Assembly: GCA_002110485.1 (NCBI GenBank)
Contig: MOWL01000045.1
Coordinates: 1,240,001 to 1,304,000, forward strand
Source of the DNA: Emergomyces orientalis
Taxonomy: Eukaryota; Ascomycota; Eurotiomycetes; Onygenales; Ajellomycetaceae
Direction of reading: 5' to 3'
DNA length: 64,000 nt
Position 1 is the first letter of the stretch. Each line of letters opens with the position of its first letter. Shown here piece by piece: positions 10,639-23,227 of this stretch. A program made the translations under genes and the position numbers. The notes beneath the pieces were generated by a model, which worked only from the letters and a program-made list of their open reading frames with translations, made no database searches and had not been told where the DNA came from.

Positions 10639-13600
10639 TCATTCTCCGTTTGAGGGACCCGATAAGAGATCTCTGCGAACCTCGTCGAAAATAGGTGCTT
10701 CCGCCCTCCGCTGCTGCGCACCTGAATCCCCTTCCGCTGGCAAAACATTATCTCCGGCAGACTCTACAGACTGTAGTGCAGGCACCGGGGTGCCTATCTT
10801 CGATGTTGAGCTGTTCCGTCGGCTATCGAGGCTCTTTGTCAACGTTTTCGTTGCTCCTCCACCGTTTGATGCCCTTTTAAGGCGGATACTACCTCTAGCA
10901 TCCACATGAGCTGATGCAACGGTGCTCTTAGCTAGTCCCGGTGTGCTCGGAGCACCAGGCTTCTCTTCGGACGCATCCAGCAGATACCATCGCAGACCAT
11001 CCGAGAGTTCGAATGGGTTATCGTCATCAATCGATGCAACATCGCTTGTTTCCCCAATGGACCGGCGATCTGGGTTTGTGCCGTTCATTGATTTAGAAAG
11101 ATCCACCACTCTCTCTTCGATCTTCGAGATCCGCGCAAGCAGCCAGTCACGGGTGTGCAATTTATGCACTTCTTGCTCTCTTAGGAAGTAGTGAGGAGCG
11201 CCAACATTGAATGCGGCCCAAGATCGTATGGCTTGGTTGCGTGTTGGTAAGAACAGCGCCAGATCCCCTTCCTTAAACGATCGATATGCAATCTTCTCAT
11301 GAGCTTCGCTTTGGAAACGGTGAGACTTTTCCCGATATCCTCGAGCCTCCTTTTGCCATTTACGTGCTAGCGTTTCGATATCCTTCACACGCTTGACTAC
11401 TGCCTCTCCGAATAGCTCCACGCTGAACTCATTAACAGCGGTGATGAACGCGGTGTAATTTGACTGTTCCTCCTCCGGATCGCTCGTATTAACCCACTCT
11501 AACAATTTCGGATCGTAAATTATTGGAGCAGCAGACGAAGAGATGACACTTTCCCCAAGCAACGAACTATTGTTGTTGACCTTAGACGCTCGACGGATGA
11601 CCACATTGTTATCTTGACGGATGATTGTGAAACCAAGCTGTTGTAATATCCGGTTGAGCTGCTCAACATGAGAGAAGAGTTTTTCAGAGAGCTCTTTCGC
11701 CCAGATTCCCTTGGTGTTAAGCCGTGTGTTGTTATGCTCTCCAGTTGCTTCCAGCCCTTCGACTTTTCTTTGCCAAGTACAAATCTCGTCTTCGAAATCC
11801 TGCGTGCGAGATTCTGCAATGCCGAGCTTTTCTGTCAAGGTAGTAACTTTGCGTTCCTCCTCTGCAACTCGTTCTTTCAGAACCTCTGACCCAGTCTCTC
11901 CAGCGGAGAATTTAGATCTTAACGTTCTGAGCTGCTTACGCTCATCCTCTAATTCCGTTCTGACTGCTGATAGTTTCAACGATTCCTCGCTTAGCATGGT
12001 TTGCAATCTGGATCTCTCCGTTTCTTCAGTTGCGAGCCTTGTCCTTAACCCCTCGATCTCAGTTTCCATTTGTTCTACTCTCTCTGATAAAGACTTGTTT
12101 TCTTCATTGGCCCTAGCAGATGCTTCATCGGCACCCTTGGAATGGATAGCCAACCCTTCTGACAAAACCTCAATTGCTCTAACAAGAGAAGGTAAATCTT
12201 CAGGAGCAGAACCACCCGGAGAAAGGTGCGCGTGTATGGTTTGTAGAGCATTTACGTAGTCCTGTTGATTTCGATCAACTTTCTCAAGTCGATTTTGTAG
12301 CGTTGTATTCTGGGCGTTGGCCTTTTCCTTATCCTCCCGGAAAGCCTGGACTTGAGACGTGAGATCGGCTATCTCCCCAGCAGTCTTCTTTCGCAGGGTA
12401 TCGAGTTCTGTTTGTAGAGCAGCTAATCGTTCATCAGCATCAAGTCTCTCGTGCTCCCGGGCATCCATCACTTTATCCAGTTCCTCTTCAGCTTCTTCAA
12501 GCTTGATTTTTATCGTTTTAGCCTTCGAATCTAGGAACCTTCTCTCATCTTCAAATTCCCGCTGCTGCGCCTCCAAGTTTTCCATTAAATCCTTCTTGGT
12601 AGATAGGGCCTCTTGTATTTTATCATTGGTAGACTGGCGTTCCAATTGCGCTTCCTTTTGAAGTCTTGACACAATTTCTTTTTCCGCCAGTAGTTCAGCC
12701 TCCAAACTGACGATTCGTTGCACTAAAGCCTTGTCTTCTGGAGACTGGTTTGATGACATGCGCCGGGAGGATACAGATGACCTTCTTGAGAGTGCATCTG
12801 GGCGGGGAGAAGCTGGAGAAATAGGTACCTCTGAGCCAAAATTTGCGCTGACTGGTCGACTCATCTGGCTCTGTCGGTGGAGAAGGTCTTCTAGTTTGCG
12901 AATACGACTTTCTGAGCCTTTTAGCCTGTCTTCGAGCTTCATCTTTTCATCCTTCAAGCTCCGAACCATATCACCCCCGCGGTTAAAAATCGAGCTTCGA
13001 CCCATATCAAAAACACTTCCATGTTTGAATGCTTTTGATTTTCGTCTCTGTTGTCGATTAGGTGCATCCAGATCCTTCAATAGCTGTGTTAACTCCTGTA
13101 CAGCAGAGTTGGTATCGGGCTTCGTTTTCAACTCTTCGATGTAGGCATCGACTTCTTTGCGAGAAACCTCGGGCCATTCAGGCAGTTGACCCCCCTGCAA
13201 GTTGATCTCTACGCCAGGAGTGGTGTCGTCGGGCAACGAGAGAAAAGTCCCCATATTTTTTATCCACTTTTTCCGTCGACGTTGCTCTTCATCTCGGAAC
13301 ACTGCTAACTCTTCAGCGATGCTAAGGGAATCAGTTTTCATTTTATTACTCCATTCACCACGACGGACAGCCTCAATGAGGACCGACCCATATACTATAG
13401 GTAATTGGGAAGCCTCGTATAGTGTTTCGAAGGTATCTCCCTCAACATCCAAATTGGATAGCTCCGCTTGGACGTTAGCTAATCGAGATTCTATGCTGGA
13501 GATTTTCTGCATACGGCTAACTGCAGACCTCATCGCCAAGTTCCGTTGTTTTATGGACTGCTCCAAGGTAGTCTGTATTTCCAGGCCCATCTCCAACATC

Positions 13601-14715
13601 GACGGTAGAAGATCTTTCGTATGATTCAGTGCCATCCTCGATACACTCGACAACGTCTTCTGCGTGTTTGGAAGGGCCAGCACATGTTCATAATCAGAGC
13701 CAATTTTCTTGGCGATTGTCTCAACTTCCTCAAGAAGGCCGCTTGCATTTTCTTGAGGTGATGGATGGGACGCCTCTACCAGTGACTCCGTTTCTGAAGC
13801 CACTTCGTGGACGGCTTTCTCAACCTCATCCATGCGGCGGGCAAAACGTTGAGAAACCGTGGATATCTGGGATGCAGCACTTTTGACCCGATCCACGTCA
13901 ATATAGTCTTGCAGAGTACCAGTTTGACGCTCTTTGGCTTTCTTAGGGGTTGCTGGTCGTCGTAGGAATGTGAAGTCTTTCTTCGCCGGGATGGTTTCGA
14001 TATTCGTCAATACACGCCGCCAGCTATCCAGAGCCAGCTGTTGTTCCTTCAATAGATCATTCGCCCAAGACTGAGCCTCTTGGAACTTATGTTCTAGATT
14101 TCCAACATGCGATTTCAGATTCTCTAGCGCGACATCGACTGCCCGGTTGATGACATGCGTGTGCTCGATCTGGTTGGCTATATCTTTGCTGATTGGAGCG
14201 CATTGTGCCGCCAGATTTAAAGCCCATGCCCTCCGCGCCATGTAGAGATTCCGCCATGCTTGTAGGTTATTTTGATCTGCGAGGGTGTCGGGAGGGTTTT
14301 CTGGGGTGAAACGTTCCGGGGGCGCGATTTCCGGGAGATCTCTAACCGTGCCATCACCTATATATAGCCGATCGTAAACAAATATTTCGTTCTATTTGAG
14401 TTAGCTGGAAAAATATCCATCAGGTTATGTATGGAGCGTTGCAGTTATATATTACCTCCGTAGCGAGAGTCTGAGGCCTAACATTCCTCCCGCGAGCAGT
14501 CATCAGTATCTGCCGCTGGGCTGGTATGGAGACTTTCCGGGAAATCCATGTTCGCAACGCATCTGGCCTATTGCAGAGTGAATGTCAGTTCCTGTACCTG
14601 TCCCTCAATGATTATATATCGGATCCCTAACAGAGGGGGAAACGTACGAAGCAAACGAAACGGGATCAGCCAACAGCTGCTCGCCCGTATGAGCGACGTA
14701 GATGCGCAATGACAT
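10639..14715 (-). CDS. atg11: Autophagy scaffold protein Atg11
   Basis: Atg11 is the scaffold of selective autophagy; it binds cargo receptors and the Atg1 kinase complex at the phagophore assembly site. Exons 14715-14648, 14567-14456 and 14391-10639 give 1,310 residues, in the normal range for filamentous fungi. The N-terminal 70-80 residues form a ubiquitin-like region (M-S-L-R-I-Y-V-A-H-T-G, S-P-D-A-L-R-T-W-I, E-I-F-V-Y-D-R-L). An Atg17/FIP200-like helical region follows (W-R-N-L-Y-M-A-R-R-A-W-A), then a long coiled coil with Ser-rich linkers in the centre. The C-terminal Atg11 domain (PF10377-like) includes I-A-Y-R-S-F-K-E-G-D-L-A-L-F-L-P-T and A-F-N-V-G-A-P-H-Y-F-L. All three exons join in frame. 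The promoter is shared with the divergent CENP-H gene. Confidence 0.95.
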
Positions 14716-15171
14716 TCTCCCCCTCAAAGCCACTGAAACAAACCCTCAGAGGGATAGCAGTCAGTAGGCGGGAGAAAAGGAGTTCATCGACGCCAGAGCG
14801 CTGGGATATTTGAGCGGGCTTGGGTTTGAAAGGTATCCCAATTTGTTATGTTGAACCCATCTCTCTAGATCCATCCGTGGTTTTGAATAGGTCCCAGCGC
14901 CTGGCAAGCTCCACGGTCTAGCCGCTTTAAGCTCTGCATCACAAACCGCCCGGCAACGGCACTAAATAAAATAAATCCCTATGTATTTGCCCCCCACTGG
15001 CGCGCCTGTCAGTTGATCGGTTGACGCCTGACTGAACTTGACTGTGTGGTATATTCGTCTGTACCTCCCGCAGAATAGTGATTATCGTGTCAAATCAACC
15101 AGCTTCATGCAATCTTCCTCCCATCACAAGATGCATCACATGCACCACTGACTCGCTGCTCTGCCCCAAAA
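14716..15171. promoter_or_regulatory. Divergent promoter atg11 / CENP-H-like
   Basis: A 456-bp interval between two genes transcribed outward. No TATA box or named transcription-factor site is convincing. Confidence 0.45.
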
Positions 15172-16122
15172 ATGGCGCCAGGTAACGGGATGTCCCCCAG
15201 GCCACCCTCCAAGTTAGAACCTCATGAAGCAGCACTGTTGGAACTTGCAACTACCAGTACCCGGGATGTCTTGTCGCTGTCCCGCAAGGAACTGCAGGTC
15301 CTAGAGCTATACGACCGCATCCAGGAGCAGGAGCTTGAGACAGCCCTGCTATCACAAGGTACAGAAATGTCAGCGTATAGCTGAATGTTCTTTTTATTTC
15401 TTTTATGCTTTCAATTTCATCGCTTGCGGAATACTTTATCAGCCGAATCAACCCTTGTGCTAACATTTAAACAACTACACAGCCTATACTGAACCAGCAT
15501 CTGACGATGACGATGTTGATATTGAGGAACAGCTTGCAGAAGCGGAACGCGAGTTACTAGAAGCCCGGTCTACATACTCCGTGAGAAGGAAAGCTATTGA
15601 AACCGTCCTAATGACGGACCCAAGCATCCAATCAGTCCACACCGTATCCGATTCCCCCGCGGAGAGGTATGCGTTATGTACCCTTCCCGGCTGACTGGTT
15701 ATGGTTTTCTATGAGATACTCATCAATTTCTCTCCTATATATTCAGAGCACTCCTCCCCCTTCTCAACCGCCGTGATCTCCTTTCACTTATCTACGAGAA
15801 CCTATCCCGCGCCCACGCGTCATGCACACAGACACTCTCCAACGCAAAAGTGGACAATATACATGCCAACGCAAAGAACCAGGAATTGGTGCGAACTCTT
15901 CTCGAACTTACGAGCGCACAGAAGTCCTGGAGAGAAGAGATCACGGACCCAAAGCTTATATCTCAATTGGAAACGCTGGAGAAAGAGAGTAAGGCTGAGA
16001 AAGCAAACTGGGTGACTATCAAACGCGTCGTCAGCGCTGCTATTGTCGCGAGTGGTATTGACTGGGCGGAAGATGAAGAGCTTCACAACTTGGTGGTTGA
16101 TGATGCCTCAGACGACACCTGA
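15172..16122 (+). CDS. Centromere protein H (CENP-H/Fta3/Mcm16-like), kinetochore
   Basis: Three exons (15172-15358, 15483-15666, 15747-16122) sum to 747 nt, 248 residues. Near the N-terminus K-E-L-Q-V-L-E-L-Y-D-R-I-Q-E-Q-E-L-E-T-A-L-L matches the first helix of fungal CENP-H proteins. The middle reads I-E-T-V-L-M-T-D-P-S-I-Q-S-V-H. The C-terminal coiled coil (N-Q-E-L-V-R-T-L-L-E-L-T) leads to W-V-T-I-K-R-V-V-S-A-A-I-V-A-S-G-I-D-W-A, a signature ending of the family. CENP-H belongs to the inner-kinetochore CCAN complex. The assignment rests on motif order recalled from the family, not on a search. Both introns (124 and 80 bp) have GTACAG/GTATGC donors and CAG acceptors and keep frame. Confidence 0.78.
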
Positions 16123-18441
16123 AGAATCACGCGTTTGCATTTCTTTTTTTGGTGGTATTACATGTCCAGTCCAGAGGATGAATGCTCAAACTAACAAAGC
16201 AATGGAGGAGAACATTCGCTTCGCGGAACATGCCTACCATTTATACAGCCCTATGCAACGCCGATGGGATGCATTGCATGGGGTGGTGGCCTCTGATATT
16301 CGCGTTATCGAGATATATCATCTGCCCTCACCGCTCCCATGCCCAATCAGCTCAAACCGACTACTTCGATATAAAACACGTGATATATATATAGATCCCA
16401 GCCTGCGGGTTCAGTAAACGGCGAGGGCCATGGATGATTTTGCTTAGTTATAAGACAGGCTGCATGAATTTCGCGGAGCCCTTATATTGGACGCATATGT
16501 AAACTAATATTCTGAAAGGGTTTTACATTATGGTGGAACCATGGCACGCTTCCTCTATAATATAACACAGGCCCTCTAGAAGAAAAAAGACGGCCATAAT
16601 ATACAACAGCATCCCATATATCATCCTCTATCCATTCACAGCGCTTACCCGAATAGATCAAAGACTTTTCATTCTTATATTCATATAATGTAAACTGAGC
16701 TTCCCGTGAAAATATTTCCCTATATCCATTTTCTTCGCACCGTTTCTCTTAACAAGATTTCCTCCTCGTAAATGCAGGGAGAAAGGGGCCTAGATTTGAC
16801 AGAGTTTGCACTGGCAAGCAGCTAGAGAGAGGCCTACCTGCCTCCTTTCAAGGTTTTTGTTCGTATTTAAACTGATTGAATTTTTATTTTTAATTTATAT
16901 ATATGCAGTGGCTCGCAGGGACATGGTTTATGGTCGCCATAACCGCCGTCGGCACAAGAAATATGAGGAAATCAATTATCAGCTGCGGGACTCTAGTCCG
17001 GACCAAATCTAGAAAGGCTGTGAAGGACGGCAGGTATTTTTGCATTGTTAGCCGCGTGGTCTTTTTGGGAGACTTGTGCTGCAGATTTACGCAGTAATTT
17101 CACGTTTTGAGAATTATTTATGGACATGGGATAGCCCACTTACCCCCCCCTTTTTTTTTTTTTGTCAATATAAATAGGAGTTTATGGGGCCAGTAATATG
17201 ATATTCTGCCCGTCTGATATCCAAAAAAAGCTATGGGCTCTGGTAAAGTACCCAGTACTTTGGCTTCACAGGTAGGCATATAAGCGCTTTGTTTCAAGTA
17301 CTAAGGCATAGTTTACCTAGGTATGCACTCCGTACCTTAGGTGCCTTTGAGTGGTTTTGTATACGTACTTTTAGTACACAAGATCCATGGATATCGCAAT
17401 CCCCGGGGGCCCTGGCATTATGAGAGAGTTCTCTGCTCGCAAGAATCAGCAACTGCAGACCCCTTTCATCGTTTCCCATCACTATCCCCGACTTGGGGCA
17501 GGAAGTAGCCGCGTTTGCATGCATCGGAGGGAGCGAGGATTGGGAGAGTGACCGTGTTGGTATGTATAAATAATGTATGTGTGTTTGTATGTATGGGGTA
17601 AATTAACATGTCCAGGTTATTATCGTGTGATGGAAGGAGGGTGTTGCAGTGATCACGCTACGTTATTTCTAGCTCCAAACATCGTCTGGGCATTGATTGC
17701 CCTTGTGGCCTTGACTTTGCACCGCAGCCATTTTGGTTGCGTAAAGAAACCCACCTCTCCAAACTGCAGCTTGTACTGGTATTACCATACGAATCAACTT
17801 CCCCTCATCGCACCACCTCGTCCATAACAACCCACAATATATAGACGTGTATCGGTACTGTAACCGTCATCTTCACCCCATCTGCTCACCAATTCCTGGC
17901 TGTACTCTGGCGGTATGAATACCAACATCCAACATCAAAATAAGCCTCATTTCGGCATTTTGAGTAGAAACTACCAAAAGACCAGGCCGTGAGACTAAGA
18001 AATGTCATTTTCCAGCAAGCCAAGCTCACTTTTTGAAGATTATGTCGTGAATGACATTGCTGGCGGGTACCTGCTGCTACAGGAGAAGGGTGGAGTTGTT
18101 ACGAGTATCATATGTTCATGGTTTTGTATGGGGAGGGTCAGGCATACACTAAAGTTTGATACTGTGCAATCCTTGAATCTATGATACCAGTAACCGGCTG
18201 TTGTCGGTGGATGCTTGTCGGTTTTGGACACTGCTTCTTGTTTTTTTGGTTGTTTGTTTGTTTGGGCTGGCTGGCTGGGCTGATTTTTGTGTTCCATTAT
18301 CCACTCCATATATGATGGTTTATGTTAATCCACGCACCACTGCTCAGGCGCATGTTGATGTGTTTTTCGTCGTTGTTGCTGTTGTTGATGCTGCTGACGA
18401 GTACTTACGCCTAAAACTACTTCTGGGCCATCGCGTCCCCA

Positions 18442-18507
18442 GTAATAATTGTATGCGAACCGCTACTCTCCTCCCGTAATAATTGTATGCGAACCGCTAC
18501 TCTCCCC
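18442..18507 (+). repeat. Two-copy 34-bp tandem duplication
   Basis: The word GTAATAATTGTATGCGAACC, continuing to CTCTCC, occurs at 18442 and again at 18476 with essentially no divergence over about 31 bp, so the duplication looks recent. It lies in non-coding DNA. Confidence 0.9.
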
Positions 18508-19219
18508 CGTATGCATGCAACGAAAGCATAAATGTGGAGTGGGCGAGATAGTGGTGGCTTTTGCTTTGTTAACTGTTCCAAGTGGTATACAAAACTACAA
18601 TAATAACGATTAGAACAGAATACTTTTCGAAGGTTGAAATCAATATATCCATATATCAGCCGTCAAAAGGAAGAAGATCGGATAGTCTATGTTAAATTGA
18701 GGTGAATGGTACATGTACTTACCCTGCGTAGGTATGGGAAGTGTGAATGGGGTGGGCGGAATGAGAGAACCTGGAATGCATTGTGAACACCCAGGTTGTT
18801 AGTTTACATACAAACTTACACTGATTATTATTGGCAGTCGTATTGGTGGTATGTAGGCTGGAAAAAGAATGGGAAACAGTTCGATCAACCTGATCAACCA
18901 GCAGCTTATGTGAACGGAAGAACTTTTAATCAACACGCACTAGGTGGTGCGTAAATCACGAAGATCAACCAGGCCCAGAGGTTGTTTTTGAATCGACACG
19001 CACTGTTTGGGCCTATTACCACAACTCAAGCACACCCTTTTTGCGGCAGGAGCTTGCCTTCGCCTGATTCTGCTGGCTGTGCCGTGGTATGGGTAGTAAC
19101 CTTGGGAATAGGTGGTAATAAGTGGTAATGGGATGGGTGGTCGTATCAAAGCATCAGCGGTATCAGCTGTATCTAGTGGTAAAATGGAGGTAAATGACAG
19201 TACGAGTGGCAGTCCTCAG

Positions 19220-19460
19220 CCCAGGTTTCCCCCTCCCTTCTCCCCTTGCCTTTTCTTGGGGCTGGGTCTCGCCCGGTTGTGTTTTTTTTTTTTGCCTCTC
19301 AGCCAAAAGGTGGCCCTGTCCTGCCCTGCCCTCTCTCTGCCCGCCTCTCTCCCTCTTTTCCTCACTGCTCTCCCTCTCTCTTCTCCCTCTGCTGTTTTCC
19401 CTCACCAAAATTCCTACCATACAACTTTTCGCTGCCATTTCTTCCCCCTCCGCGCAAACC
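19220..19460 (+). promoter_or_regulatory. Pyrimidine-rich promoter/leader of Nhp6 gene
   Basis: The plus strand is almost purely C/T here (runs such as CTCTCTCCCTCTTTTCCTC), a feature of strongly expressed filamentous-fungal promoters just upstream of transcription starts. A consensus donor GTAAGT at 19503 could open a 5'-UTR intron ending shortly before the ATG at 20129. Both readings are inference. Confidence 0.4.
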
Positions 19461-20128
19461 GAAAAAAGCCCCCCATACAAAAAAAAAGTACTACGCTTCT
19501 CAGTAAGTAAACGTCCCCTAATACTAAATTTTGGTTTTCTTACCATCTTTTATTTATTTCCTCAACAACTCGAAATTACTTTCTATCCAACCACTCCTCT
19601 CTCTCAGCACAATGCCTCCCATCGTCCTGTATAGACGCGCTTGTTTGTTTCATTGTCGCCATCCTGGTATCATATATATCTCTTGCTTGTTCATTCCCAT
19701 TGGCAATGATCAGCCAGCCCAGCTATTCTCCTGAGCGCAACATGGAGCTACAGATGTAAAAAAAAATATAAATCTGCATTCATTGAGAGGTGTCGCGTCT
19801 CCAAACAGGTCAAATGAGCTTCCTCTCTCGAGTTCATCACTGTCCTTGTTGGAGCTGTTGTTTAGTCACGACACGACAGACGCGCATCTCTAGTCTACTA
19901 AGATCCCAAGCACATCCCCCCCAAAATGCCTGGGCCATGACCACTACAAAACTTTTTGTCTGAAGAAGGAAAAAACACGAATTGCGCGCGTCATTTGCTA
20001 CTTTTTTTTCGCTTCTGCTAGCTGTGGCATGGTTGAAACGCCTTTCTAGCACCACCAAGGGTCACATAAAAAAAACTACTAACATCGCAACCACGCAGCA
20101 ACAACCCCTATCACACAAACTCATCAAC

Positions 20129-20771
20129 ATGCCTAAGGAAAAGGCTACCACCCGCAAAACCAAGGGTCGCGGTGTCGAGAAGAAGAAGAAGGGTATGCAA
20201 AATCCACCAACACCCTGATGCGATGTACCCAATATCTTCTCCCGCGCTTCAATGTCTAACTCACGCGCTTTGCCCGCCCCTTTTTTGTTTTCAACAGACC
20301 CCAATGCTCCCAAGCGTGGTCTGTCCGCCTACATGTTCTTCGCAAACGAGCAGCGCGACAACGTCAGAGAGGAAAACCCCGGTATCTCTTTCGGTATGGT
20401 CTCCCCTGAAGCAAGCATCAAACCCCCCTCGCACCCTCTCTTTTCTTTCCTTCTTTTTTTTTTGCCCTGCTATAAAGATCTGACGCGTCATTTCCTTTTC
20501 TTTTCACTACAGGCCAAGTTGGCAAGGTCCTTGGAGAGAGGTGGAAGGCCCTGAACGAGAAGCAGCGTGCACCCTATGAAGCCAAGGCTGCTGCCGACAA
20601 GAAGCGCTACGAGGACGAGAAGGCGAGCTACAATGTATGTCCACAATTTTCCTTTTTAATGCTCCTCGCACAACCTTCCCCCTGCCCCCTCCCCTGTCCT
20701 CATTATGCCAATCCCCGATGTGCTGACAGGCCCCGCGCAAGGCGCACGATGACGACGACGAGTCTTCCTAG
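20129..20771 (+). CDS. nhp6: Non-histone chromosomal HMG-box protein Nhp6
   Basis: Nhp6 is an abundant HMGB-type protein that bends DNA and assists FACT and chromatin remodelers. Four exons (20129-20192, 20298-20393, 20513-20634, 20730-20771) give 107 residues, the expected size. The basic N-terminus M-P-K-E-K-A-T-T-R-K-T-K precedes the single HMG box, roughly residues 22-92: D-P-N-A-P-K-R-G-L-S-A-Y-M-F-F-A, then G-K-V-L-G-E-R-W-K-A-L and Y-E-A-K-A-A-A-D-K-K-R-Y. A short acidic tail D-D-D-D-E-S-S ends the protein. All introns have GTATG donors and CAG acceptors and phases agree. Three introns in 324 coding bases is typical of fungal nhp6. Confidence 0.97.
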
Positions 20772-23227
20772 GTAGCAGGCAAGGGCTCCGGCACGAATAG
20801 AACACGTTGATGTTTTATCGTGATGGCGTTTTAACTCTTGTCCTCACCCCTCTCTACTTGTTACTCTCGTGTTCAAACTCGTTGTTCTCTCTTCACGTTT
20901 AATCGGTTCAATGGCTTGATTCTTCTCTGTGTACTGCTTCTGGGAATGGGAAATGGGAATGAATGGTGGCTTGTCACTTGTGGTTTTTTATTTTATTTTG
21001 CTCCTTTTTTTTCTTCCTTTTTCCATATTCCATTGACGGTTTCCGTTTTTTTTTTTTTTTTTTTTTTTCTGTTAACTCTGTGTTTCCTTTTGTTTCTTCT
21101 CTAATGAAGGGGTTTATCGGGTTCGTAATTCTATTATATTCTTTTTTTAAGTCATGGTTTTCGTTTGGCTTGAAACAAATGTAGTTTTCCCATGCTATAT
21201 GTTTTATTTATCTCGAGCACGGATCACAGAAAGAGGAGGGGGAGGGGGGGGGTATGGAAGAAAGAAGGAAAGGGGGAGCTTTTATAACTATATAGCTCTT
21301 GTTGAGAAAAAAGGAAATTTTCGCTCTCTATCTCTCTCCTCTCTCCTTATTTCTTCTTTCATACCATCTCGTGTCTCTTTTGTCTCTAATAGTATCTACA
21401 ATTAAGTTTAAACGCGTGCCCTTTGTTAATCTTTCATGGGGAAAATGCAAGAAGAAATGAAGAGCGAAACAAAAATGCCCGGCGAGGGACAGAAGGCCGG
21501 TGGGGTCTCGTGTTCTTCCGCCCCTCCGCACAAAAATATAAATATTTTAAAACCCCCGCCTAAGCCCAATCTCATTCTCTATCCTGTCTCTCTCTCCCAT
21601 AGATAGATAGAAAGGCAGGAAGATCAGAGAGAGGCGCGACGCTCGTTTTATTCTTATTTTTTTTTGGTGACGATGATGGTTGATGATGCAAGATGCCCAG
21701 GAATAATTAATTCCTCCTCAAGAGAGCTCATGTGGGGAAAATGCCCCTCAAAACGACCCAAGGCTCAAAGCTGTCAAGCTCCAAAGCTCCAATAATGGGG
21801 GGGTTTCTTGGTACTGATTTTGCCATCGCTTGGCCGGGAAGGAGAGGGGGAAATTTAAAAATTAAGGCTAGAGAGCTAAACTTTTTATATAGATGTGACC
21901 ATTTTTGAGGGAAGGGGATTTTTCTTACCTTTTAGTAGGGGCGGTTTTACATACGTAAATAGGTATCAAATTCTTATACAGAGAGGAATATGTGATATAT
22001 TAAGAATGGAAGTCGGAAAATCTATGGGAGATAATCTATTGGAGATGAAGGATGCAAAGTACCTAATAGAACAACTGTGGAGGGGACAGCTCTCGGCAAT
22101 GTAGGACAGGGGGGAGGTGGTTTTCTATTTATTATAACATCCAAGGAAAAAGGCCATGGATTCAACATTCTCAAAATTATTCTGCTATATCTTGAAAATT
22201 TTCATGCAATATTAGGTAACTCGTTTCTGCAAAGCTGCACATGGCAAACCCTTCCCACACACATATAACTGGGCTAATATAAATATAAATACAACCTGAG
22301 ACAGAAAGTAAGTTTGCCCCATTCAGTTGTTTATGCAGCGCTGTCGTGTATACATACATGCTTGTTGTTACAGTAGCATCTTGTGAGTAATCCTGATGAG
22401 GCTGCCTATGATTTCCAGGAATCTGAAAGGCGCCTGAAAGGCTAAGGCATTGTGTTCCTATATTGAAGTTATATTTGTTTGCACCTCCATTTACTGACAG
22501 GAATCTGCCAGGTCAATTCAGCTCTGTGCTGTACTGGGCTTGTGTTGGGCGCCAGGCAGTTAGTTATGTGGGTTTCGGGCTTCCCCGTCATTACTGTTTG
22601 TGGATCCCCTTGCAAAGGAAAGAGGAGGCGATTTATTGGGTGCAAAGAAGTGGTCTGGCAATGTTCGAAGTTACTCGTCAAGCTTTTTTTTTTTTTTTTT
22701 TTTTTTTTGCTGCTGGTGGAATGAATGCAAGGATGCGGGACAAACAAACAAACATCTTCCTTTTTCTTTGATGGGATCGAATACTGACTGACCACAACAC
22801 CCCGATGACTAATGTGCTTTCTAGCGGTGAGGGGCAGTGCTAGGCCGCATCAGGGCTAGTGCGGGAGAATGCGGCTTCACTGCCAACTCACCCGCTGAAA
22901 CTCTGCAGAGCCGCGTCTCTATCTCCTCCACCTTTTCTTTTTCTAATTTTTTTTCCCCCTTTCTTGTTTATTTATTATCTATTAGAGCCAGAATCAAGAA
23001 GAGGGTGTTGGCTGTGGGATTCTTTTCTGGAAATAACCAACTGCCTTGGTTTTTGGGTTCCCGGTTTACTATCTAACATTGTTTACTTCAACTTCAAACT
23101 ATCCCAAAATATATCCATTAATTTGAGTTTCATCACCTTCCCAAAGCTCGGATGTATATTCTCTCGTCCCATGATCTTCTGCCTGTGATGGCCGCCTGCC
23201 GCTGACCCCGATATCAACTGCGCCAGT
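20772..23227. other. 2.5-kb intergenic, homopolymer-rich
   Basis: This contains the Nhp6 3' flank and the upstream region of the 23228 gene. Long T runs occur at 21046-21068 (23 nt) and 22684-22708 (25 nt), with purine-rich G tracts near 21230-21250. No coding exon or structural RNA could be supported; the overlapping open frames are driven by low complexity. Confidence 0.45.

Larger units (their letters stand above)
16123..20128. other. 4-kb gene-poor region upstream of Nhp6
   Basis: No protein gene could be supported. The stretch holds a C8-T13 homopolymer junction (17143-17163), a 34-bp tandem duplication (18442-18507), palindromic CTAGG-type motifs with the TACTCCGTA-like words common in fungal repeats (17280-17340), and a pyrimidine-rich promoter near 19220-19460. 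The open frames at 16806, 17294, 18201 and 19163 lack ATG starts, splice continuity or domain character. Unannotated non-coding transcripts are possible but cannot be shown from sequence alone. Confidence 0.4.

Noticed and set aside
12359..13886. Plus-strand Ser-rich frames of 85-140 codons
   Set aside because: They are antisense shadows of the Atg11 coiled-coil coding region.
17294..17524. Minus-strand 76-codon frame in the gene desert
   Set aside because: No ATG context, no splice partner and average codon use; it is likely chance.
19163..19634. Overlapping frames on both strands, Pro/Ser-rich
   Set aside because: They are translations of the pyrimidine-rich promoter of nhp6, not genes.
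22463..22795. Frames containing poly-Phe or poly-Lys
   Set aside because: The residues arise from a 25-nt T run; no coding support.
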